NCBI GenBank assembly: GCA_002340765.1
Contig: DDMS01000062.1
Span: forward strand, 1-9,600
From: Flavobacteriaceae bacterium UBA2540
GTDB taxonomy: Bacteria; Bacteroidota; Bacteroidia; Flavobacteriales; Flavobacteriaceae
Direction of reading: 5' to 3'
DNA length: 9,600 bases
A program made the position numbers and the translations under genes. The stretch's first letter is position 1; every line of letters begins with the position of its first letter. Positions 1 through 5,309 of the stretch are shown here, one piece after another. The notes beneath the pieces are model-generated. The model saw only the letters and a program-made list of their open reading frames with translations. It was not told the DNA's origin and searched no databases.

Positions 1-222
1 ACTTTAGTTTGAAGACATACACCGTATTCAAGTGGAATTCATCAAGCACCAACTAACGGATTGGAAAATAATCATTGGCATTGGCACATGAGTTTTTATC
101 CTCCATTGTTAAGAAGTGCAACTGTGAAGAAATTTATGGTGGGTTATGAGATGTTTGGTTCGCCACAAAGAGACATTACTGCTGAAATTGCAGCGCAAAG
201 GCTGAGAGATTTAGTGGGGTAA
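1..222 (+). CDS. galT: GalT C-terminal fragment (UDP-glucose--hexose-1-phosphate uridylyltransferase), frame broken at the window edge
   Basis: This is the last ~70 codons of the Leloir-pathway enzyme that exchanges UMP between UDP-glucose and galactose-1-phosphate in the cytoplasm. Frame 1 is open from base 13 to the TAA at 220-222 and reads PYSSGIHQAPTNG, then ENNHWHWHMSFYPPLLRSAT, then KKFMVGYEMFGSPQRDITAE, which matches the known GalT C-terminus closely. The histidines in IHQAP and HWHWH lie where the family has its structural metal ligands; the catalytic HPH motif would be upstream, outside the window. Oddity: frame 1 has a TGA at 10-12, and bases 1-24 match the expected 'LFET(x)YPY' only if about three single bases are removed. 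This could be a pseudogene, but sequence error at a contig end seems likelier. Family assignment is firm; integrity of the gene is unknown. Confidence 0.85.
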
Positions 223-309
223 AAAGTTTTTAAAATTAGCAGATAGCTAACAAAACTATCAATTTGTTGAATTTTTAGAACTGGATCAACTGAAAATTAG
301 CTATTTGAT

Positions 310-328
310 AAAAGTTTAGAAACTTTTT
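310..328 (+). terminator. Weak AT-rich hairpin with T-run, possible galT terminator
   Basis: AAAAGTT (310-316) pairs with AACTTTT (321-327) around a 4-base loop and runs straight into T residues, with only one G-C pair. It lies after galT and just before the promoter of the leader. It could end galT transcription but would be a weak terminator. The rest of 223-336 shows no gene; it holds only an imperfect inverted repeat (243-250 with 297-304). Confidence 0.35.
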
Positions 329-336
329 ACATATTA

Positions 337-367
337 TTTGCAATTTTAAATTTAATAGTTAGATTTG
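337..367 (+). promoter_or_regulatory. Bacteroidota-type promoter of the Phe/Tyr operon leader
   Basis: TTTG at 337-340 and TAGATTTG at 360-367 are separated by 19 bases. This fits the flavobacterial consensus (TTG at about -33, TAnnTTTG at about -7) with no mismatch in the -7 element. It predicts a transcript start near 371-375, leaving a 5' UTR of some 15-19 bases before the leader-peptide ATG at 390. No other equally good match was seen between galT and pheA, so this is the likely promoter of the whole aromatic operon. No experimental start site is available. Confidence 0.7.
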
Positions 368-389
368 TCGCGTTAAAACACGAAAACAA

Positions 390-470
390 ATGATTTGCAA
401 TACTTGGACAGGTTTCTATTTTTACTTTTATTTTTACAATAAAAGAAGAGACTTTGTAGTGTGTTGTTAA
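390..470 (+). CDS. Phe/Tyr leader peptide (attenuator peptide, 26 aa)
   Basis: This small ORF runs from ATG 390 to TAA 468-470 and encodes 26 residues. Residues 9-16 are FYFYFYFY (codons TTC TAT TTT TAC TTT TAT TTT TAC, 414-437); a further Phe is at 22 and a Trp at 6. It lies between a good promoter and an intrinsic terminator just upstream of pheA, the classical position of a leader peptide. Its expected role is as a sensor: a ribosome short of charged tRNA-Phe or tRNA-Tyr stalls on the FY run and lets the downstream RNA fold as an antiterminator. The peptide itself probably has no other function. Initiation would rely on an A-rich leader (GAAAACAA before ATG), as is usual in this phylum. 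Eight alternating Phe/Tyr codons directly before Phe and Tyr biosynthesis genes are hard to explain by chance. Conservation in relatives was not tested. Confidence 0.88.
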   Translation: MICNTWTGFYFYFYFYNKRRDFVVCC

Positions 471-500
471 GCTAAAAAAATACATAAAATATAAAGTCTC
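410..500 (+). promoter_or_regulatory. Attenuator switch: pause hairpin and antiterminator
   Basis: Two competing folds are visible. (1) Pause or anti-antiterminator hairpin: CTTTTATT (425-432) pairs with AATAAAAG (438-445) around loop 433-437, and GTTTCT (412-417) pairs with AGAGAC (447-452) including one G-U, closing over the FY codons. (2) Antiterminator: GAGACTTTGTA (448-458) pairs with TATAAAGTCTC (490-500), 11 pairs with one G-U. The second fold takes up the 5' arm of the terminator at 493-503, so the two cannot coexist. A ribosome stalled with an A site anywhere in 414-437 would open fold 1 and leave 448-458 largely free, favouring readthrough. A ribosome reaching the stop at 468-470 would cover much of that arm or let fold 1 reform, favouring termination. 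Pairings were found by eye; energies were not computed. Confidence 0.8.
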
Positions 501-523
501 GAAATTTTCGAGGCTTTTTTTTT
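493..523 (+). terminator. Intrinsic attenuator terminator before pheA
   Basis: GTCTCGAA (496-503) pairs with TTCGAGGC (507-514), 8 pairs including one G-U around the loop ATT. Three more A-T pairs extend the stem at the base (493-495 with 515-517). A run of nine T follows (515-523), ending nine bases before the pheA ATG at 533. Termination here would release a short leader RNA of about 150 bases. It cannot be a galT terminator only, because a promoter and the leader peptide lie between. Confidence 0.88.
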
Positions 524-532
524 AGAGGATAT

Positions 533-1402
533 ATGAACAAAAATATTATAGCCATTCAAGGAGCAGAAGGTTCCAATCATCATAAAGTTGCACAAGATTT
601 TTATGGAGATGACATTCAATTGAAAGAGTGCATGTCTTTTGATATTTTGGTAGATAGTTTGATTGATCAATCAGCAACCATTGGAATTATGGCTTTAGAA
701 AACACGATTGCTGGCTCCATTATTCCTAATTATGCGTTGATTGACAAAAACAATTTGCAAATTATTGGCGAAGAATATTTGAATATTCACCATCATTTGA
801 TGGCGTTAGAAGGACAAGAAATTGCTGATATTCAAGAAGTTTGGTCACATCCAATGGCATTATTGCAGTGCAAAGAATTTTTTAAAAAATATCCTCACAT
901 CAAAATGGTGGAAGATGTGGATACAGCTGAGGTTGCCAAAAGAATTGCACAAAAACAACTTAAAGGAATTGCAGCCATTGCTCCCAAAATAGCTGCTGAA
1001 ATTTTCGGTTTGGCAATTTTGGCAGATGATATTCAAACCATTAAAGACAATTCAACTCGTTTTGTAATTGTGCAAACTAATGTTCCAACAATTTATGAAA
1101 ATTGCAATAAAGCATCTATTAAATTTCAATTGAATCATAAAAGAGGGAGTTTGGCAGCAATTTTAAATGCGATGAGCGATTGTAAAATGAATTTAACTAA
1201 AATTCAATCTTTGCCTGTTATTGAAACTCCCTGGAAATATTCCTTTTTTGTGGATGTTACTTTCGAAGAATTCAAAGAATATCAGAAATCCATTTCATTA
1301 ATTGAGATTATGGCAGAGAATTTTAAAGTTTTAGGGGTATATAAAAATGGCAGACATCCATCAACCTTGAATCCTTTTCAAGAAAAAAATGAAAGTATAT
1401 GA
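533..1402 (+). CDS. pheA: Prephenate dehydratase with ACT domain
   Basis: This cytoplasmic enzyme turns prephenate into phenylpyruvate, the last step but one to phenylalanine. The 289 residues fit the monofunctional PheA family. The catalytic domain (about 4-185) shows LENTIAGS (55-62), SHPMALLQC (105-113) and the family's TRF motif at 175-177 (NSTRF). The C-terminal ACT domain (about 195-272) shows GSLAAIL and LTKIQSLP; the usual Phe-binding ESRP is QSLP here (225-228), so Phe feedback should be checked rather than assumed. No chorismate mutase domain is present; that activity is supplied by the fusion protein at the end of the operon. The ATG at 533 follows directly on the attenuator terminator, and AGAGGA (524-529) is too close to it to be a normal Shine-Dalgarno site. 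Its end overlaps the aminotransferase start by 4 bases (ATGA), implying translational coupling. Confidence 0.95.
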   Translation: MNKNIIAIQGAEGSNHHKVAQDFYGDDIQLKECMSFDILVDSLIDQSATIGIMALENTIAGSIIPNYALIDKNNLQIIGEEYLNIHHHLMALEGQEIADIQEVWSHPMALLQCKEFFKKYPHIKMVEDVDTAEVAKRIAQKQLKGIAAIAPKIAAEIFGLAILADDIQTIKDNSTRFVIVQTNVPTIYENCNKASIKFQLNHKRGSLAAILNAMSDCKMNLTKIQSLPVIETPWKYSFFVDVTFEEFKEYQKSISLIEIMAENFKVLGVYKNGRHPSTLNPFQEKNESI

Positions 1403-2541
1403 TTAGCGCAGCAAAAAGATTAGATACTGTTGAAGAATACTATTTCTCGCATAAATTACGGGAAGTTCGCAATTTACAATTGGCAGGAAAACCTATTATC
1501 AATATGGGAATTGGGAGTCCTGATTTAGATCCGCCAAAAGCGGTTTTAGAGGCAATGCAACAAAGTTTATTTGATGCAGGAGCACATAAATATCAGTCTT
1601 ATCAGGGATTGCCAGAATTGAGAAAAGCGATGGCAAATTTCTACAAAGAAAAGTACCAAGTTGATTCAAATCCAGAAAATGAAATTTTGCCTTTAATGGG
1701 AAGCAAAGAAGGAATTATGCACGTTTCAATGGCTTTTTTGAATGAAGGTGATGGCGTTTTGATTCCAAATCCTGGATATCCAACCTATACTTCTGTGACA
1801 AATTTATTGGTTGCAAAACCTCTTTTTTACAATTTGAGTGAAGAAAATGGTTGGCAACCTAATTTTGAAGAATTAGAAAAGCAAGATTTGTCAAAAGTAA
1901 AAATCATGTGGGTCAATTATCCTCACATGCCAACAGGCACCAATGCTACTTTAGAAACTTTTGAAAAGTTGATTGCTTTCGGAAAAAAACATCAAATTTT
2001 GATCATCAACGATAATCCATATAGTTTTGTTTTGAACGAAAAGCCTATGAGTATTCTAAGCGTTGAAGGGGCAAAAGAGGTGGCTTTAGAGCTAAATTCA
2101 CTCAGCAAAACTTTTAATATGGCTGGCTGGAGAGTTGGAATGTTGTTGGGAAAAGCAAGTTATATCAACGAAGTTTTAAAAGTAAAAAGCAATATGGATT
2201 CTGGTATGTTTTACGGAATACAAAAAGGAGCCATCAAAGCATTGGAAATGAGCAATGATTGGTTTTTAGCGCAAAATAAAATTTATGAAGAACGCCGAAA
2301 TTTAATTTGGCAATTGGTGGATAAATTAGGATGTACTTATGAAAAAGATTCCACCGGTTTGTTTGTTTGGGCGAAAATTTCTCCTGGAAAAAAATCAGAA
2401 GAATTAACAGATTCAATTTTGTATGACAAAGATATTTTCATTACACCAGGGACTGTATTTGGTTCGCAAGGAGAAGGTTACATCCGTTTTTCATTGTGTG
2501 TAACCTCTGAAATTATCAAAGAAGCAATTGGAAGAGTTTAG
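1399..2541 (+). CDS. Class I/II PLP-dependent aminotransferase, probably aromatic
   Basis: This 380-residue fold-type I aminotransferase belongs to the group around LL-diaminopimelate and aspartate/aromatic aminotransferases. Visible motifs are GIGSPDLDPP (37-46), the KYQSYQGLPELRKA segment, NYPHMPTG (173-180), NDNPY with D205 and Y208 (pyridine-ring contacts), SLSKTF with the PLP lysine K237, and YIRFS with R363 as the likely substrate carboxylate ligand. Its place between pheA and tyrA makes transamination of phenylpyruvate and 4-hydroxyphenylpyruvate to Phe and Tyr the most likely job. Substrate choice cannot be read from sequence alone, so no symbol is given. Oddity: the Asn of the usual NPxNPTG motif, which contacts the PLP 3'-OH, is Met177 here. 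The start codon sits in an ATGA overlap with pheA. Confidence 0.9.
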   Translation: MISAAKRLDTVEEYYFSHKLREVRNLQLAGKPIINMGIGSPDLDPPKAVLEAMQQSLFDAGAHKYQSYQGLPELRKAMANFYKEKYQVDSNPENEILPLMGSKEGIMHVSMAFLNEGDGVLIPNPGYPTYTSVTNLLVAKPLFYNLSEENGWQPNFEELEKQDLSKVKIMWVNYPHMPTGTNATLETFEKLIAFGKKHQILIINDNPYSFVLNEKPMSILSVEGAKEVALELNSLSKTFNMAGWRVGMLLGKASYINEVLKVKSNMDSGMFYGIQKGAIKALEMSNDWFLAQNKIYEERRNLIWQLVDKLGCTYEKDSTGLFVWAKISPGKKSEELTDSILYDKDIFITPGTVFGSQGEGYIRFSLCVTSEIIKEAIGRV

Positions 2542-2629
2542 ACAGTAGACAGTTGACATTGGAAAAATAAAAAATAATAAGTTGTAAGAATTTAGCTAAA
2601 AGCCAAAAGCTAATAGCCAATAGCAATAA
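2539..2629 (+). repeat. Heptameric repeat spacer between the aminotransferase and tyrA
   Basis: The 89-base spacer, counted from the stop codon TAG, divides into 7-base steps. TAGACAG occurs twice and is followed by TTGACAT (2539-2559). After a degenerate A-rich stretch come GCTAAAA, GCCAAAA, GCTAATA, GCCAATA and GCAATAA (2595-2629). The second block is in phase with the first (offset 56 = 8 x 7) and ends one base before the tyrA ATG. No terminator or promoter match was seen, so tyrA is probably still read from the upstream promoter. Function is unknown. Confidence 0.75.
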
Positions 2630-2630
2630 A

Positions 2631-3482
2631 ATGAAAAATATCTATTTAATAGGAGTTGGTTTAATTGGAGGAAGTTTTGCAATTGATATCAGAAAACATT
2701 ATCCAGAAACTATAATTCATGGGATTAGTAGAAAAGATGGTACTTTAGAGGAAGCGTTGTCTCTAAATCTGATAGATAAAAAAGCTGATTTAGAGGATTT
2801 AGAAAATGCAGATTTGGTGATTATTTCAATACCTGTAGATGCAACTGTGAAAATGTTACCCTCAATTTTAGACAATATTTCTGACAATACCTTGGTGATT
2901 GATGCAGGTTCAACCAAAGAAGCCATTTGCAAAGTGATTGAAAATCACCCAAAAAGAAGGAATTTCTTGGCTTGTCATCCAATTGCTGGTACAGAAAATT
3001 CAGGACCTTCAGCAGCAATTCCCAATTTATATGTTGGCAAAACCAATATCATTTGCGAAGTGGAAAAAACAACCTTTAAATTGCAAGAAAAAGCATTAGA
3101 GTTATTCACTGCAATTGGCATGAGAATTAGATATATGGATCCTGTAGCACATGACAAACATATTGCATATGTATCCCATCTATCACATATTAGCTCATTT
3201 ATGTTGGGAAAAACGGTCTTAGAAAAAGAAAAAAATGAACGCGATATTTTTGATATGGCTGGTTCAGGTTTTGCCTCTACAGTGCGTTTAGCAAAAAGTT
3301 CTCCAGCAATGTGGACGCCAATTTTTAAACAAAATAAAGAAAATATTATTGAAACATTAGAGGAATATATCAATAATTTGCAACATTTTAAAGAGTTGAT
3401 GCAACTAGAAAATTTTGATGAAATTTACAACGAGATGGAAAATACCAATTATATAAAACAAATTTTAAACGGCATAAAATAA
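2631..3482 (+). CDS. tyrA: Prephenate dehydrogenase
   Basis: This NAD(P)-dependent cytoplasmic enzyme oxidatively decarboxylates prephenate to 4-hydroxyphenylpyruvate, the precursor of tyrosine. The 283 residues match a monofunctional TyrA without chorismate mutase or ACT domain. The N-terminal Rossmann domain carries IGVGLIGGS (7-15) and VIISIPVDAT (63-72), followed by DAGSTK (91-96) and HPIAGTENSGP (116-126). The helical C-terminal half carries VSHLSH (181-186, holding the catalytic His region) and GSGFASTVRLA (211-221). The absence of an ACT domain suggests Tyr control acts elsewhere, for example through the attenuator. It lies third in the operon, 89 bases after the aminotransferase and 20 bases before the DAHP synthase gene. 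Confidence 0.94.
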   Translation: MKNIYLIGVGLIGGSFAIDIRKHYPETIIHGISRKDGTLEEALSLNLIDKKADLEDLENADLVIISIPVDATVKMLPSILDNISDNTLVIDAGSTKEAICKVIENHPKRRNFLACHPIAGTENSGPSAAIPNLYVGKTNIICEVEKTTFKLQEKALELFTAIGMRIRYMDPVAHDKHIAYVSHLSHISSFMLGKTVLEKEKNERDIFDMAGSGFASTVRLAKSSPAMWTPIFKQNKENIIETLEEYINNLQHFKELMQLENFDEIYNEMENTNYIKQILNGIK

Positions 3483-3502
3483 ATGCCAAAAACATCAGAA
3501 AA

Positions 3503-4585
3503 ATGAAAAACACAAAAGAATTAAGAACATGGTTGGATGATATGAATTTGATGCATCCACTAGTAATAGCAGGGCCTTGTAGTGCAGAAACTGAAGAGCA
3601 AGTTTTGAAAATTGCACACGAATTAAAACATTCTGATGTAAACTATTATAGAGCAGGAATTTGGAAACCAAGAACAAGACCAGGAATGTTTGAGGGTGTT
3701 GGAGAAATTGGTTTAAGATGGCTCAAAAAAGTAAAAGAAGAAACTGGCATGAAAACGTGTACAGAAGTTGCTAATGCAGCTCATGTAAAGTTAGCCATGG
3801 ATAATGATGTTGATTTACTTTGGATTGGTGCGCGTTCAACAGTTTCACCTTTTATAATGCAAGAAATCGCGGATGCTTTGCAAGGAACTGACAAAATTGT
3901 GTTGGTTAAAAATCCTGTAAATCCGGATTTGGCCCTATGGCTTGGAGGAATCGAGCGTTTATACACTGCAGGGATCAAAAATTTAGGTGCCATTCACAGA
4001 GGATTTTCTACCTATGAAAAATCAAAATATCGTAATATTCCTGAATGGCAATTGGCAATCGAATTCCAAAATAAATTTCCTGATTTACCTTTAATTTGTG
4101 ATCCATCTCACATTACGGGCAACAGAGAAATGATTTTTGATGTTTCTCAAACTGCCTTAGATTTGAATTTTGATGGTTTGATGATTGAAACTCACATTGA
4201 TCCAGAAAATGCTTGGAGTGATGCTGCTCAGCAAGTTACTCCAAAAAGGTTGATTAAAATTATGGAGGATTTGAAAATCAAAAAAGAAACAAATACAGAT
4301 GCTGAATACCAAAATTCTTTGGATAATTTGCGTGCTCAAATCAATGTTGTGGATAGTCAATTGATTGAATTGCTTGGAAAAAGAATGAAAGTTGCCGATC
4401 AAATTGGAGAACTTAAAAAAGATAAAAATGTAGCAGTTTTACAATCAAAACGTTGGAATGAGATTTTAGGAAATATGATTTTAGAGGGGGAAAGCAAAGG
4501 TTTGAGCGAAGAATTTGTTTTGAAAATGTTCAAAGCAATTCACCAAGAATCTATCAATCATCAAGAAAAAATCATCAACGGATAA
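3503..4585 (+). CDS. aroF: Bifunctional DAHP synthase / chorismate mutase (type II, AroQ)
   Basis: The first domain (about 1-255) condenses phosphoenolpyruvate and erythrose-4-phosphate into DAHP, the entry step of the shikimate pathway. It is the KDO8P-synthase-like I-beta type, with AGPCSAET (23-30, Cys26 as a metal ligand), KPRTRP (55-60), DPSHITG (200-206) and METAL-site-like IETHIDP (228-234). The C-terminal domain (about 268-355) is an AroQ chorismate mutase with LDNLRAQINVVDSQLIELL, R277, K293/R294, K305, R317 and the IHQES segment near 346-350; it makes prephenate for both PheA and TyrA. This gives the operon the mutase that pheA and tyrA lack. In related fusion proteins the mutase domain also mediates prephenate feedback; whether that holds here is inference. 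The symbol is a convention, since several names are in use for this fusion. Confidence 0.92.
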   Translation: MKNTKELRTWLDDMNLMHPLVIAGPCSAETEEQVLKIAHELKHSDVNYYRAGIWKPRTRPGMFEGVGEIGLRWLKKVKEETGMKTCTEVANAAHVKLAMDNDVDLLWIGARSTVSPFIMQEIADALQGTDKIVLVKNPVNPDLALWLGGIERLYTAGIKNLGAIHRGFSTYEKSKYRNIPEWQLAIEFQNKFPDLPLICDPSHITGNREMIFDVSQTALDLNFDGLMIETHIDPENAWSDAAQQVTPKRLIKIMEDLKIKKETNTDAEYQNSLDNLRAQINVVDSQLIELLGKRMKVADQIGELKKDKNVAVLQSKRWNEILGNMILEGESKGLSEEFVLKMFKAIHQESINHQEKIING

Positions 4586-4608
4586 TTTTTGTGCATTACC
4601 ATAAGGGT

Positions 4609-4667
4609 GAGGCATTCGTTACTCGCTTTTTTTGTTGAAAAAACAAAAAAGAGCTCAAACAGGCCTC
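4609..4667 (+). other. Nested imperfect hairpin after the DAHP synthase gene
   Basis: GAGGC (4609-4613) pairs with GCCTC (4663-4667). Inside it CTC (4622-4624) pairs with GAG (4651-4653), and a T-rich arm (4626-4635) pairs with an A-rich arm (4640-4650) with a one-base bulge around the centre. A short T-run follows at 4672-4676. It may be a first, weak terminator of the aromatic operon or a remnant of a repeat element. No coding signal is seen in 4586-4769. Confidence 0.4.
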
Positions 4668-4725
4668 TCAGTTTTTAACGCAAATCCCTAAAACACGGTG
4701 ATTAGTTTTAAAATTTAGAATTCAT

Positions 4726-4761
4726 AAACCTCACAAGTTTTCAAAAACTTGTGAGGTTTTT
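4726..4761. terminator. Strong intrinsic terminator between convergent genes
   Basis: AAACCTCACAAGTTTT (4726-4741) pairs perfectly over 16 bases with 4744-4759, with a 2-base centre that would open to a 4-base loop. On the plus strand it ends in a run of T (4757-4761), closing the aromatic operon. On the minus strand only a short T tail follows, so it may also stop transcription of the gene at 4770-5222, though less well. Confidence 0.88.
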
Positions 4762-4769
4762 ATTTGTAG

Positions 4770-5222
4770 TTATTTTTTAGTTCTTTTAAAAAGATATCTT
4801 GTGATAAAAATTCCCTGACCATCATCTTTACCAGCATCACTTTCTACTGCACTATTCACGAAAGCCAATTCCCAACCTTCTTCTACCATTGTGTTTATTT
4901 TAGATGAAATTACAGCGTCATTAGCAGCAATATTCTGAAACCGAATTCCTCCAAGATTATAAAAATTTAAAAGTTTTGTTTCATCAAAATTTCTGACACG
5001 TATTTCATCTCTATTTGATTTGTTACGAGAGTTATCCTCATCACTTTGAGTTGAAGTAAAATCTTTATAATTTTTTTCTTCATTTACACTGATAAGCCTT
5101 GAACGCCCTAATCCAGCAGGAACAATTGATTCTACACTTGTGATAATTTTATATTCTACTTGAGCGTTTGCCTCAAAGAATGCTAAAATAATAATACTAA
5201 AAAAAAAGATTTGTTTTTTCAT
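4770..5222 (-). CDS. Exported protein of unknown function, DUF4177-like C-terminus
   Basis: I do not recognise this as a characterised protein. The 150 residues begin with a Sec-type signal peptide: MKKQ, a hydrophobic stretch 5-15, and ANAQ with probable cleavage after A20. No lipobox cysteine is visible. The mature part starts VEYKIITSVESIVPAGLGRS (22-41), then a polar, charged linker (about 48-75), and ends with INTMVEEGWELAFV (109-122) and ITRYLFKR (140-147). The 'EGWELxxV ... YxFKR' pattern resembles the small DUF4177 fold; this is pattern similarity only. It should reside in the periplasm or outside the cell. It is transcribed away from rsgA and converges on the aromatic operon, so it forms a single-gene unit. 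No good promoter match was seen on its strand. Confidence 0.8.
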   Translation of the reverse strand: MKKQIFFFSIIILAFFEANAQVEYKIITSVESIVPAGLGRSRLISVNEEKNYKDFTSTQSDEDNSRNKSNRDEIRVRNFDETKLLNFYNLGGIRFQNIAANDAVISSKINTMVEEGWELAFVNSAVESDAGKDDGQGIFITRYLFKRTKK

Positions 5223-5270
5223 GGGTTAAATTTTAAATGGTTTTTCGAAAAATATAAACTATTCTCACGT

Positions 5271-5298
5271 TTTGAATTAAATTTTTATTTTACTTTTG
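5271..5298 (+). promoter_or_regulatory. Promoter of rsgA, near-leaderless
   Basis: TACTTTTG at 5291-5298 is a full match to the TAnnTTTG -7 element, and TTTG lies at 5271-5274 with a 16-base gap, one or more bases shorter than usual. The predicted transcript start (about 5301-5305) falls only a few bases before the ATGs at 5307 and 5310. This decides the rsgA start: an in-frame upstream ATG at 5211 would lie before the promoter. Confidence 0.6.
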
Positions 5299-5309
5299 GA
5301 CTAATTATG

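Noticed and set aside
243..304. Imperfect hairpin ATAGCTAA (243-250) with TTAGCTAT (297-304), inner GTTGA/TCAAC, after galT
   Set aside because: Large internal loop and no T-run; it could form, but nothing supports a function and the DNA is AT-rich enough for chance.
390..470. T-box riboswitch or other tRNA-sensing leader instead of a peptide attenuator
   Set aside because: The leader is too short (about 150 bases) and lacks a T-box consensus or specifier loop; the FY codon run explains amino-acid specificity directly.
524..529. AGAGGA before the pheA ATG as a Shine-Dalgarno site
   Set aside because: Spacing to the ATG is only 3 bases, and Bacteroidota rarely use Shine-Dalgarno pairing; it more likely reflects chance next to the terminator T-run.
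2975..3373. 132-codon open frame on the minus strand inside tyrA
   Set aside because: It is antisense to clear TyrA motifs, resembles no family, and has no promoter or start context; a shadow of the real gene.
533..4585. Aromatic operon as horizontally acquired
   Set aside because: Base composition and style match the flanking housekeeping genes, and the gene order looks like a normal core operon; no mobile element borders were seen.
5211..5306. N-terminal extension of RsgA from ATG 5211
   Set aside because: It lies upstream of a perfect -7 element, overlaps the start of the divergent gene and encodes a Phe-rich stretch absent from RsgA proteins.
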